Shown: in pieces, positions 7,985-15,500 of the stretch | How the letters are laid out: each line of letters begins with the position of its first letter | Position numbering within the stretch: the stretch's first letter is position 1 | From: JBEKTY01 sp049515555 | GTDB lineage: Bacteria; Planctomycetota; Planctomycetia; Pirellulales; Thermoguttaceae | DNA: 29,988 nucleotides | NCBI GenBank assembly: GCA_049515555.1 | Contig: JBEKTY010000101.1 | Coordinates: 1-29,988 of the forward strand | Direction of reading: 5' to 3' | The notes under the pieces: generated by a model | Databases searched by the model: none | What the model was told of the DNA's origin: nothing | Seen by the model: the letters and a program-made list of their open reading frames with translations, nothing else | Made by a program: the position numbers and the translations under genes

Positions 7985-8082
7985 GGCCGGGAATTTCGCG
8001 GAGTATAGGGAAAAGGGCCGTGCGCCGGGGATGCCGAGGATTCTTGGCGGCGCGGAAAAGGGCGTTTCGGCGGAGAAAGCCC

Positions 8083-8361
8083 CTAGGTAGGGACTATGGG
8101 AACGGGATCGAAGTCGCAATCTCGCAGCACGATGTTATTTCCGATCATTTCGGCCACGATACGACCATAGAAGCCGTAGTAGCACCCAGTGTAATCAGGA
8201 ACCTGGATCTCAATGCAGGCTCTTATCACGCCGGGCGGAGCAACACACGAAAGAACCCGCGTCTGAATTTGCTCCAAAAAACCAAGCTCAACTTCCGGCG
8301 GCAGCCCCCATCCCGCGATCTTATGTCGCAGCGGGTCCGGTAAGTGAACAACGTAAGTCAT
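8083..8361 (-). CDS. Hypothetical small protein, second gene of an overlapping cargo pair
   Basis: 92 residues. ATG 8361 has the strongest ribosome binding site in the element, AGGAGG six bases upstream. An in-frame TTG one codon earlier is unlikely to be used. The start lies inside the previous gene, with a 41-base overlap in another frame, so translation is probably coupled. The sequence opens MTYVVHLPDPLRHKIAGWGL and ends in a DCDFDP-containing tail. The N-terminal strand-helix pattern and the size are faintly reminiscent of RelE/ParE-type toxins, but none of their catalytic residues can be pointed out, so no function is claimed. It is carried within the transposon. Confidence 0.6.
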   Translation of the reverse strand: MTYVVHLPDPLRHKIAGWGLPPEVELGFLEQIQTRVLSCVAPPGVIRACIEIQVPDYTGCYYGFYGRIVAEMIGNNIVLRDCDFDPVPIVPT

Positions 8362-8617
8362 CAATTACCTCCTGCAAGGGGCGACTATGGCCCGCTCGAT
8401 ATGCATCCATGCAGAGCCTCTCCAGGCGCAGATTTCCCTCTCCGAAGATGATTTGAGAAGCGCACTCCCCGATCTCTTCGATCGTTATGGCCCCGCCCTG
8501 CTCGTCCATCCTCCGCTTGACCTCCTGTGCAATTTCGGAACGGAGATAGGGTGCGTACCGGCGGATGATCCGCTGTACTGGATACGGAATTGACGGTGCG
8601 TTTGCTTTTGGGGGCAT
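8321..8617 (-). CDS. Hypothetical small protein, first gene of an overlapping cargo pair
   Basis: 98 residues from ATG 8617. GGAG lies eight bases upstream on the minus strand, favouring this start over an in-frame start at 8683. The sequence is helical and charged (RSEIAQEVKRRMDEQGG, then TIEEIGECASQIIFGEG), and the C-terminal PLQEVIDDLR overlaps the next gene's ribosome binding site. No family is recognised. The gene order, size and overlap are those of an antitoxin-toxin pair, but that is only an architectural hint. It lies downstream of the transposase on the same strand and is separated from it by a hairpin. Confidence 0.6.
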   Translation of the reverse strand: MPPKANAPSIPYPVQRIIRRYAPYLRSEIAQEVKRRMDEQGGAITIEEIGECASQIIFGEGNLRLERLCMDAYRAGHSRPLQEVIDDLRCSLTGPAAT

Positions 8618-8757
8618 TGCCAAGTCTCCAACGCAAAGGACGAAACGGGGATAAGGGTAGCTCACGTTCCCTATTGTCGTCAAGCCCAGGTAATTAAGTC
8701 TAGCTCAACTGCCGGGCACCTTTATCGTATGCGGGGCCTTGGCGACTGTCAAATGAG

Positions 8758-8781
8758 ACTACCCACGTATTGGTGGGTAGT
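8758..8781 (-). terminator. Hairpin downstream of the transposase gene
   Basis: A perfect 9-bp stem, ACTACCCAC / GTGGGTAGT, with a six-base loop. On the minus strand it is followed by CTCATTT; on the plus strand by TTT. It sits 50 bases after the transposase stop. The T-tract is weak, so termination is plausible but not certain. Confidence 0.4.
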
Positions 8782-8830
8782 TTCCACCCAACACTGAGCT
8801 TGTGGATGGAAGGCGGCTGCCGACCGGGGC

Positions 8831-9757
8831 TTAGGCGGCCATCGCGTATCCGCCACCCATAACAGCGTCGAAAAGCTGCTCAAAGCTCATCAGGCCGGCG
8901 GTGACGCCCGCAGCCATTGCGGCCGGCAGCCGGGTCCGGCCCGCCTCTGCGTCCCGGGTCCGCCACACGAAATTGTAGTAGGCCAGGAACATCGCGCAGG
9001 CCGCTTCCAGGTTCTCCAGCTTCTTGCTGAAGCCCAGCGACAGCCGGGTGAACCGCTTCATCAGGGTGCGGATCGTGAGGTTGTGGCGCTCGACGTGCGA
9101 CGTGCATATCGTCCGCTCCTCGCCCTCAGTTATCCCGAAGATGCCCTTCCGCTCAGTCCCCACCATTTCCGGCGGGGCGTAGCGGCCGGGCTGGTCGGCG
9201 TTGCGGTAATCCTTGACGATCGTGCCGTACTTGGCGTAGGGGCCGAAGGCCAGGTCAACCGCTTCCGGGTAGGCCGGGAAGCCATCGGTACTGATCTGGG
9301 TAATGTGAACGTACCCGCCGGCCTTGTAAGCGTGGGGGTCGCTGGCGTGGGCGTTGGGCATGACGAGCCGGCCGGCCAGGTCCACCATCAACCGCCGGGC
9401 GTTGTCTGCCGACCGCTTGCCCACCAGGAAGGACGCCACCAGCTTGGTTTCCTTGTCCAGGGCGGTCCACAAGTAGACCTCTCCGATATCGCTCCGCTCG
9501 GCCCGCTCGTCCGGCGTGAGGTGGCCTTGTTTCTTCGCCACGAAGGTCCAAATCTCATCAACCTCGACGTGCTCCAGGGTTAGCCCGCGGAGCTGGGCGT
9601 CCATGTACGCCTTACACTTCCGGCCGAATTCGACCATCAACCGCATGATCGTCGTCCGGTGAACCCCGGTCAGCCGGGCGGTAGACCGGAGGGTGTTGCC
9701 CTCGACCAGGTGGTGCAAGACCTCGATTTGCTTTTCACGGGGCAGTACGTTTGCCAT
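8831..9757 (-). CDS. IS1-family DDE transposase
   Basis: 308 residues from ATG 9757, with AAGGGA about nine bases upstream. An N-terminal helix-turn-helix (EKQIEVLHHLVEGNTLRSTARL, broken here as EKQIEVLHHLVEG and NTLRSTARLTGVHRTTIMRL) recognises the element ends. The catalytic DDE core is visible: Asp67 in VDEIW, Asp158 in STDGFPAY and Glu223 in SHVERHN. These are the hallmarks of IS1-type transposases, with a single uninterrupted frame as in the longer IS1 subgroups rather than the frameshifted InsA/InsB of classical IS1. All three catalytic residues are intact, so it could be active. Transcription probably starts at a promoter shared with the divergent RHH gene, giving a leader of about 145 bases. 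Confidence 0.9.
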   Translation of the reverse strand: MANVLPREKQIEVLHHLVEGNTLRSTARLTGVHRTTIMRLMVEFGRKCKAYMDAQLRGLTLEHVEVDEIWTFVAKKQGHLTPDERAERSDIGEVYLWTALDKETKLVASFLVGKRSADNARRLMVDLAGRLVMPNAHASDPHAYKAGGYVHITQISTDGFPAYPEAVDLAFGPYAKYGTIVKDYRNADQPGRYAPPEMVGTERKGIFGITEGEERTICTSHVERHNLTIRTLMKRFTRLSLGFSKKLENLEAACAMFLAYYNFVWRTRDAEAGRTRLPAAMAAGVTAGLMSFEQLFDAVMGGGYAMAA

Positions 9758-9778
9758 GGCGAGATTCCCTTACGCTGG

Positions 9779-9876
9779 GGCTCTCGCTAGAATGGAAGTG
9801 CTTGGGTTGCATTCCAGCGAAAGCCGGTTTGTGACTGGCCCCCGGTTGGGATTGGCGTCTCGACCGGGGGTTTTTA
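9779..9876 (+). ncRNA. Two-hairpin structure ending in a terminator, antisense to the transposase leader
   Basis: On the plus strand a 16-nt arm (9779-9794) pairs with 9810-9825 except for two single mismatches. It is followed by a terminator stem (9839-9846 / 9863-9870) and TTTTTA. The arrangement resembles a small terminated RNA complementary to the 5' leader of the transposase mRNA. I found no clear plus-strand promoter for it, so the region may instead be just an insulating terminator. Confidence 0.35.
9839..9876 (+). terminator. Rho-independent terminator upstream of the RHH promoter
   Basis: CCCCCGGT (9839-9846) pairs perfectly with ACCGGGGG (9863-9870) and is followed by T5-A. It would stop plus-strand transcription crossing the transposase gene in antisense before it reaches the RHH gene. 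Confidence 0.7.
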
Positions 9877-9908
9877 TTGGTGGTGGTCATTTCCTAACCT
9901 CTATATAT

Positions 9909-9936
9909 ATTGTAGCAACAATAAATAATTCGTCAA
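9909..9936 (-). promoter_or_regulatory. Divergent promoter, transposase side
   Basis: On the minus strand TTGACG (9936-9931), 16 bases, then TACAAT (9914-9909). The -10 lies in the left arm of the inverted repeat. Confidence 0.65.
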
Positions 9937-9942
9937 GGGCTA

Positions 9943-9970
9943 TTGCAACGGATTTTATTGTTGCTATAAT
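9943..9970 (+). promoter_or_regulatory. Divergent promoter, RHH side
   Basis: TTGCAA (9943-9948), 16 bases, then a perfect TATAAT (9965-9970). The ATG of the RHH gene begins eight bases after the -10, so the mRNA would be leaderless or nearly so. Confidence 0.7.
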
Positions 9971-9977
9971 AAAGGGC

Positions 9978-10178
9978 ATGACTGCCCCGCGTGGACGACC
10001 GTTCGCAGCCCCGGAGAATCGCAAATCGGCGGAATTGCGGATACGCCTCACCCAAGCAGAGAGGGCGACCCTCAATCGGGCGACAGACGAAAGAACATCC
10101 ACATGGGCGCGGCGAATCCTATTGAGGGAGGCAGCAAGAAAAAGCGGAGGGCGGGGGAGTACAACCCGACCGGAGTAA
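9978..10178 (+). CDS. Ribbon-helix-helix type DNA-binding regulator
   Basis: 66 residues from ATG 9978. The frame continues upstream, but the consensus promoter ends at 9970, so translation cannot begin earlier on that mRNA. The N-terminus is basic (GRPFAAPENRKSAE); then LRIRLTQAERATLNRAT and a helix with STWARRILLREAARK follow. This is the strand-helix-helix pattern of RHH/MobC-like small regulators, where the LRIRLT strand contacts the DNA major groove. Together with the palindrome overlapping both promoters, this points to a repressor of its own gene and of the divergent transposase. Relaxosome-type MobC is an alternative reading, but no relaxase is present. Confidence 0.7.
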   Translation: MTAPRGRPFAAPENRKSAELRIRLTQAERATLNRATDERTSTWARRILLREAARKSGGRGSTTRPE

Positions 10179-10510
10179 TCCGGCCCCCTACTGCGGGTTA
10201 TAAAGCCGCTGCGCCGGCAAGACGCGGGCCGCCTTCCGTTTTTTAGCCTGGGCTTGTACCCCCGGCTGGCGACGATAGAATGGATAAAGGCCAGCGGCCA
10301 GCTTACGCCAACCGCTGGCGGTTTCCGTGCGGATCACCGCACGGCGGTCTGGTTACACCCGGTCATGGCCGCAAATTGCGTCCGTGACAGTGAGAACCAG
10401 AACCAGGGGATGGGTCCGTCCAAGCGGATACCCTCCTTGTGACTGCGGCCGAGTGGTGGGGGTCCTGACAGACAAGTCCACCACCCAGCCTGTGTTTTCG
10501 GGGATTTTCC
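10179..10510 (+). other. Structured non-coding stretch 3' of the RHH gene
   Basis: No convincing gene is seen. The stretch contains a 5-bp hairpin over the RHH stop codon (10170-10183). Two tandem perfect 8-bp hairpins follow: GCCAGCGG (10290-10297) / CCGCTGGC (10312-10319), and CCGTGCGG (10325-10332) / CCGCACGG (10337-10344). It runs without interruption from the RHH gene to the strong terminator at 10517-10551, so it could be a long structured 3' UTR or a separate RNA. Confidence 0.45.
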
Positions 10511-10987
10511 TCAAGACCCCGTTGCTTGCCCCGCAGGCAGCGGGGTTTTTTCTATTAGCTCCCATTTTCCGCCACGCAACTTCTTGAACATGTCTTTCTT
10601 GCGATTCATGGCGGTATAGACCGCATTGTAGAAGACCCGTTCCTCCATTCCCGTGACATAGCCCTTTGCAAGCAGCCACCTGGCGATCGCGGGTGTCTTT
10701 TGATGTCCGCCAAGCTGCCGAAGGGCCATCGCGCAAGCATCGTATCGCCTGGTAACGCCAGAAAAATCGACAGGCGTTACGTCATGCAGCGGTGAAGCTT
10801 CGGTGGCCGGAAGGTGGTCATTCACCGTGGCGGGTCGTGGTCTCGCAGGCTTTGACAATCGGGACACAGCATCAAGATGAAACTGCTCGACGATTGCAAG
10901 ACGCTTTTCCTCTTCCGCTAGTTCGACCCGCCGCTGCCGAACTTCGGAAAGAAAATGTCGGTGTCTTGTGAGTGGGTCTTCGGCCAT
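10511..10987 (-). CDS. Coiled-coil plus winged-helix (HARE-HTH-like) protein
   Basis: 158 residues. ATG 10987 is seven bases from GGAG; the alternative ATG at 10993 would be only one base from it. Residues 1-40 are a charged helix with coiled-coil character (VRQRRVELAEEEKRLAIVEQ). A Pro-rich linker follows. The last ~70 residues (ALRQLGGHQKTPAIARWLL, then NAVYTAMNRKKDMFKKLRGGKWELI) have the helix-helix-wing pattern of HARE-HTH/winged-helix domains found in restriction and chromatin proteins. A DNA-binding or adaptor role inside the transposon is inferred. Its C-terminal codons overlap the plus-strand terminator at 10517-10551. Two good promoters lie upstream. Confidence 0.7.
   Translation of the reverse strand: MAEDPLTRHRHFLSEVRQRRVELAEEEKRLAIVEQFHLDAVSRLSKPARPRPATVNDHLPATEASPLHDVTPVDFSGVTRRYDACAMALRQLGGHQKTPAIARWLLAKGYVTGMEERVFYNAVYTAMNRKKDMFKKLRGGKWELIEKTPLPAGQATGS
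10517..10551 (+). terminator. Strong rho-independent terminator
   Basis: A 29-base hairpin (10517-10545) with a 13-bp stem including two G-U pairs, a CCC loop and T6 (10546-10551). It ends plus-strand transcription coming from the RHH gene and lies inside the 3' end of the convergent winged-helix gene. Confidence 0.85.
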
Positions 10988-11020
10988 GTTCATTCTCCGT
11001 GTGAGTGTAAGTATGTCTGG

Positions 11021-11049
11021 ATTTTATCCCAACCGATACCGGCTGTCAA
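11021..11049 (-). promoter_or_regulatory. Proximal promoter of the winged-helix gene
   Basis: On the minus strand a perfect TTGACA (11049-11044), 17 bases, then TAAAAT (11026-11021), about 33 bases before the start codon. Confidence 0.75.
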
Positions 11050-11063
11050 CAAGTTATCCACTC

Positions 11064-11091
11064 ATTATACGAAAACGTAAACAATCATCAA
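11064..11091 (-). promoter_or_regulatory. Distal promoter of the winged-helix gene
   Basis: On the minus strand TTGATG (11091-11086), 16 bases, then a perfect TATAAT (11069-11064). It is in tandem with the proximal promoter. Confidence 0.55.
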
Positions 11092-11135
11092 GGGAGTGCC
11101 ACTCAGGCCGGGAAACTCTGGCAAGCACTCGGCGC

Positions 11136-11163
11136 AAAGAAAAAGCCCGGTTGCCGGCCGGGC
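11136..11163 (-). terminator. Inward-facing terminator near the right end of the element
   Basis: On the minus strand GCCCGG (11163-11158), a seven-base loop, CCGGGC (11150-11145), then TTTTTCTTT. It would stop transcription entering the transposon from the lipase side. Confidence 0.75.
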
Positions 11164-11212
11164 GACTGTTAGAGCTATGAAAATTTGTTAGATTATTTTT
11201 GACCCTGGTTTG

Positions 11213-11228
11213 AAACTGTACCACTACC
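11213..11228 (-). repeat. Right terminal inverted repeat
   Basis: On the minus strand GGTAGTGGTACAGTTT, the partner of 7969-7984. Confidence 0.85.
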
Positions 11229-11236
11229 CGGCCAAC
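11229..11236. repeat. Right copy of the 8-bp target site duplication
   Basis: CGGCCAAC, identical to 7961-7968. Confidence 0.85.
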
Positions 11237-11531
11237 GGACCGGGCCAACGGGCTTGGGCGGAACCGCTACGCCTGTCTGTAACCCATTTCCTGGTTTATT
11301 CTTGTTGCGGAGGGCCGGAGAATTGCAGGGTGGGTCGGGTACGGCTTGCAGGGTGGGTGGAGCCCGAGCGAGCCCCACCGATTCCGGCAATCGACTTCAT
11401 CCGCTCCGACTCACCCTACTGGTGATCGCCGTACCGAGGAGCTGCGTCTTCCGCGCCCCATTCCAGCGTGTAGTCCCCCACGGCCGCGAAGTTCCCAACA
11501 ACGGCGCCCGACCCCTGCGGCGCGGAGAGGA
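11237..11531. other. Non-coding stretch with short dispersed repeats
   Basis: TTGCAGGGTGGGT occurs at 11323 and again at 11346 (23-base period). The segment 11350-11379 (AGGGTGGGTGGAGCC, then CGAGCGAGCCCCACC) matches, with a few changes, the inverted copy at 16965-16997. This appears to be a dispersed repeat family. No gene is supported. Confidence 0.45.
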
Positions 11532-12338
11532 TCACAGGTTCGTCGCAATGGCCTTGATGTAGTTGCCAATTTCGTGGTCGCTGATGGCTTCCGGCTCGGG
11601 AAGTCCTCCAGCGAGTTGCATCGCATCTAACACACACGCCTTTTTTCTTTCCCAGTCGCTCATTCCGCCACCGAGACGCCCGTTTCGATCCAGGTACTCC
11701 AGCGTGCCGACGTGCTTGTAGCGACACAATTGGACACCGTGGAGGGGGACTGGGACGACCATGTACTCCAACGGGACGTGGGGGACGATGTCGTTGTTAT
11801 TGACGAAGCGGTAAGCGACGGGCGTGTAAGCACGGTAGAAATCGGGATCGCCGACGCGGGGCGACCCGAAGGTGTAGACCGCCCGCACCGCGAATCCAGC
11901 CGCCCGGAGGCGGACGGCTGCCAGCGTCGCCAGTGCAGCGCCCAGGCTGTGCCCGGTCACCCAGACCGCAGTCGCTGATGCTGGCCGGGGCAGTATTTGC
12001 GTGAGGCCAGGCCAGATCTCGGTCAAGGCCCGGGCGAAGCCTTGGTGGACTTGCCCGGGATAAGCCGGGTCGGTGATCTGAGCGGCTTGCCCGTCAGTAA
12101 GCCAGTTTTGGATGCTGTCGGTGCCACGGAAGGCCAACACCGTGATCTCATCCATCGGGGCGACGAATCCATGGAACAGGCCGAAGGTGAACGTTGCCGC
12201 CTTCTCGCCCAAGCCGAGCTCCTCGACCGACTCGCCCAAGTCATCCCAGTAGGCCGCCTGGGCGGCCTTGGCGAGATAGTAGGCGGTCTTGATACTGAAA
12301 CCTGCCGTACCCACATCCGGATCGATTGTCTGGGGCAT
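11532..12338 (-). CDS. Class 3 lipase family protein
   Basis: 268 residues from ATG 12338, with AGGAG eight bases upstream. This is an alpha/beta hydrolase of the lipase class 3 type: FRGTDSIQNWLTD (about 70-82) contributes the lid/oxyanion region, VTGHSLGAALA carries the nucleophile Ser131, NNNDIVPHVP gives Asp183, and the C-terminal SDHEIGNY gives His255. It therefore has a full Ser-Asp-His triad. There is no signal peptide, so it is probably cytoplasmic or exported by a non-Sec route. The natural substrate could be a phospholipid or other acyl ester. It lies 183 bases downstream of the large membrane-protein gene on the same strand, which may form one transcription unit with it. Confidence 0.88.
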   Translation of the reverse strand: MPQTIDPDVGTAGFSIKTAYYLAKAAQAAYWDDLGESVEELGLGEKAATFTFGLFHGFVAPMDEITVLAFRGTDSIQNWLTDGQAAQITDPAYPGQVHQGFARALTEIWPGLTQILPRPASATAVWVTGHSLGAALATLAAVRLRAAGFAVRAVYTFGSPRVGDPDFYRAYTPVAYRFVNNNDIVPHVPLEYMVVPVPLHGVQLCRYKHVGTLEYLDRNGRLGGGMSDWERKKACVLDAMQLAGGLPEPEAISDHEIGNYIKAIATNL

Positions 12339-12521
12339 GATTACGTCTCCTGTGAAAGTGATGGTAAGTTATCGTTCATTTGTTTCTCACCAATGGATCG
12401 CAATCAGGTATTCAACGACGGCTGGAACGCCGGCCCCGGCAGCCGCTAGCAGGGCGTGGACGACAGGCTACGAGGTGAGCAAACAGGGTGCAACTGCTTG
12501 TTGGGACGCCTTCGTTTCTTG

Positions 12522-15500
12522 TCAATATTTTCCGCTCACGTGCTCGATAAGCGCGGGAATGTCGATTCCGCTTGCCAGCAGTCCGATCACTAGCAAGAGG
12601 ACGGTATGGACTACTGGATGTGAAGTGAGTGGGGCAAAAGCGCCGTTTCTCTGGCCCTCGATCTCCTTGATGAGTAGCTCGATCTGTGCTACCGACGAAT
12701 CGTCTATTCCACTCGCCCCTTGTCGAGGGCCATTTCTCTCTCTCTGAGCGGCAATGAGCTTGAATCGCAGGCGTTCGAGTTCCTTCTCTCTCGCGCTTTT
12801 CGCCGCCCCACGTAGCAAAATCGCCGACAAAATCGCGAAAAACGTGCTCAGCCCAAAGATCAACCAGAGGGAAAGCGGCCAGTCGAAAGAATGGAAACAC
12901 GGGTTTCGCGCCACGATCAGCAGAACAAGTACAATGACGGGATACCAAATCAGCTCTCCGACGACCCGAGTAAGCCCGCCGATGAAACGCATATCGAGCC
13001 ATTCGTCCAAATAGTCCGGTTTGGTATGCAATTCTGTCCGCCACTTCTCAAGCACCGGAACAGGCCACTGTGTCGGCGACTGCGAAAGGATTTCCACAAC
13101 GCGCTTGCAGAGCCATGTCGTATCCAGTACATGGAATGTCAGCACAACGAACACGACAATGCCGAATATTAGGGCAACGACGTTCGCCCCGGCACTCCAG
13201 TCCCCGCGATGCGGCTGCGACGGCCAGCCGAGAAGTTGCATTAACAGGATGCATGCCACCAAGTAGGAGATCGTCGTTGGCAGGCAGCGCAGCGCCCGAC
13301 TTCGGAAAGAACGCAGTCGTTCGTAGTGCGACCAAAGTTTCAATACGTCGATGTTCTCCTTGTCCTTGCCGGCGCCGCCAACAACCACTGTCTCTGTGCG
13401 CCAGGACATTGTGCCGGAATTGCACCAACGGAGACACCAAATCGCGAGAACCGAGCAGAAACAGGAGAACGAGCCACGCCGCCGAGCGGCAATACGTGGC
13501 TCCTGGCTGGGCAAAGACGCAGGGATCTCATTCTTCGCGGCCGAATGGCCCGTGACGGCACGGGCCGCTAAGTCGTCTTCAGGTTTGGGCTCCAACTGAA
13601 ACCTCTTCGCTAACCTCGTGAGCATCCAGCTCAGGGCGGAGTGCGACCGAAACAGGAAAAGGGTGCCCAACACCGCTGCCGCGAGACGAATGAGTTCGGT
13701 TGGCCAAATGCTGATACCGTCTAGCAAAGAAAATGGCTCCCCCTGATCGCAACAGTGATTGCAGACGATCACCAGGGCATAGCCGATAAGAAACGCGAGA
13801 ACAACTGCAAACACGCTCCATCCCAGAGGCCCCGCAACTCTTTTCGTGCCCTGCCACGGAGACGGGGTAAATTGGCTAAGTGCCACGACGAGCAAGAGTA
13901 CGATCAAGGCTCCCCAGCCTCCCCAAAACAAACAGTGCGTCGCGACCGAATACCAGGCCTCTGGGCGGCGAGGAGGATGAACGGTCTGCTTATCGCTGGC
14001 CACGCTCAAATCGTAGGCGCCGCTGTAGCCTACCTCGAACAAGCGCGGCGCGGGGAAGCCCGGCTTATTCGGGTCCTGTACTCTATCGGAATGCTCAAGC
14101 GCCCGCTTGTCCTCGACGGCCTCCAAGACTGCGCGGAACAATGCCGTCTGATAACTATTGCGGAACGGTGGAATCCCGCGTTGGAGGTCCGGTTGCAACT
14201 GCAGGCCGTAGCTCGACGCAACGATTAGATTACGGGTCCATCTTAGCTCGCGGGGATGCCACAGCCGCGCGTCCAGGTCGGTCGTGAAGAAAATGACCCG
14301 GGGAAACTGGGCCCGCAACGATTGGAGCAAGAGAAGCTTGTCATACACATCGCTGCCAAGTACGCCGATTGCTTTCAATGGACCGCCGCGTTCCGCACTC
14401 CATCGCTTCAACTCCCCGGCCAAACGGGGTATGTAGTCCAACTGACTTCTTCCCTTAGGGCGTTCCAGCTCGTCGAGTTGTTCGCCGGCGCCTCGGGCGT
14501 CCCTTCCTGCCGGAGATTGTTTCTCAACGGCTCCCTGCCTCCCGTCCGCCGCCAGCTTTCCGTCCAGGCCGCGCAGATAAGTAAAGCAACGGACTACCCC
14601 GCTAATATCTCTCAAGGATTCGGAAACATCACCCCCATCCGGGGGTTTCCCAACTTCGTACAAGAAGGTCGCCGGTAAGGTACGGCCGTACAACGTGTCG
14701 TGCTCTGCGATCAACGCGAGGCGATCACCTTTCCGCGGGTCCACTCCGCGGAGTCCTAGCTCCCGGACCAGTTCTTTGGCAAGTTGGCCATCCGTACAAG
14801 TCAGATTCCGAAATTGGATTTCGCACTTTCCGCATCGGTCCGCGAATCTCTTGCGCGGGGTGTCCTCCTCACTGCCTTCCGGGGGGAACTTAGGTTCTGC
14901 ATTTCCCGCACAGATGAAGGTATCGTCCGCTGTCGCGGAGGCAACATATAGCTCGATTCCTGAAAAGGCGTTTGCGCAGGGCCCCTTCCGCGAAGGCGTC
15001 GTTTCATCAAACATGGCTTTTAGGATCGTCGAGCCCCAGGGGCCCATGACCCGAAAGGGGGCATTATCGTAGTCATTGCGTCCCCATCGGCAAGCGTCCT
15101 TCTGCAGTTTGGTACGGAGTTGCGACAATAACGTTAACGGGCACGCGCCACACCAATCGTCCGCGACCCAGACGACGAGAATGTTCTCGAAACGGGACTG
15201 GGGTTCCGCGCCGCGTGCTGCCGAAGGCGCAACGTCCGAACGAGTGAACCACTCGTACGGCACGGACTCCACCTGTCCTCCGCCTCCGTTCGGCAGAGAC
15301 GACCGGAAATACTCGAGATGTTCGCTATCGGCCGGTATGTATCCGGCGGCTGCAAGCGCGGATAACGTTGCCACGCGATACCGCACACGCCATTCTACCC
15401 CATCGACATCAGGGGCACCCGTGACCATGACCGCGAGTGTCAGGAATGGACCGAGCGATTGCGCCGATGCCCCCACCTTGTGAGCATGGAGCCTAGGGAA

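Larger units (their letters stand above)
9909..9970. promoter_or_regulatory. Inverted-repeat operator overlapping both divergent promoters
   Basis: The arms ATTGTAGCAACAATAAA (9909-9925) and TTTATTGTTGCTATAAT (9954-9970) match at 16 of 17 positions. The two -10 elements occupy the outer ends of the arms. A third partial copy, TATTGCAAC, lies in the spacer at 9941-9949. The layout fits cooperative binding by the adjacent RHH protein. Confidence 0.6.
7969..11228. mobile_element. Complete 3.26-kb IS1-family element with cargo genes
   Basis: The terminal inverted repeats read inward GGTAGTGGTACACTTT (7969-7984) and GGTAGTGGTACAGTTT (11228-11213), matching at 15 of 16 positions. Both ends are flanked by the perfect 8-bp direct repeat CGGCCAAC. 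The GGT...TG start of the ends and the 8-bp duplication are what is expected of IS1-family elements, and the transposase inside is IS1-like. At 3260 bp it is far larger than a simple IS1-type element (about 0.8-1.3 kb). It carries two overlapping small genes, an RHH regulator, a winged-helix gene, two structured non-coding stretches and several terminators. The unbroken duplication suggests a fairly recent insertion. The pre-insertion site would have been a CCGGCCAACGGA / CCGGGCCAACGG near-duplicate. Confidence 0.85.

Noticed and set aside
8752..9898. Alternative transposon ends near AAATGA (8751) and TCATTT (9889)
   Set aside because: Only six bases match and there is no target duplication; the ends at 7969 and 11228 have 15/16 identity and a perfect 8-bp duplication.
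11050..11062. DnaA-box-like TTATCCACT suggesting a replication origin
   Set aside because: Only a single copy with no clustered boxes, iterons or replication gene; it lies in the promoter region of the winged-helix gene.
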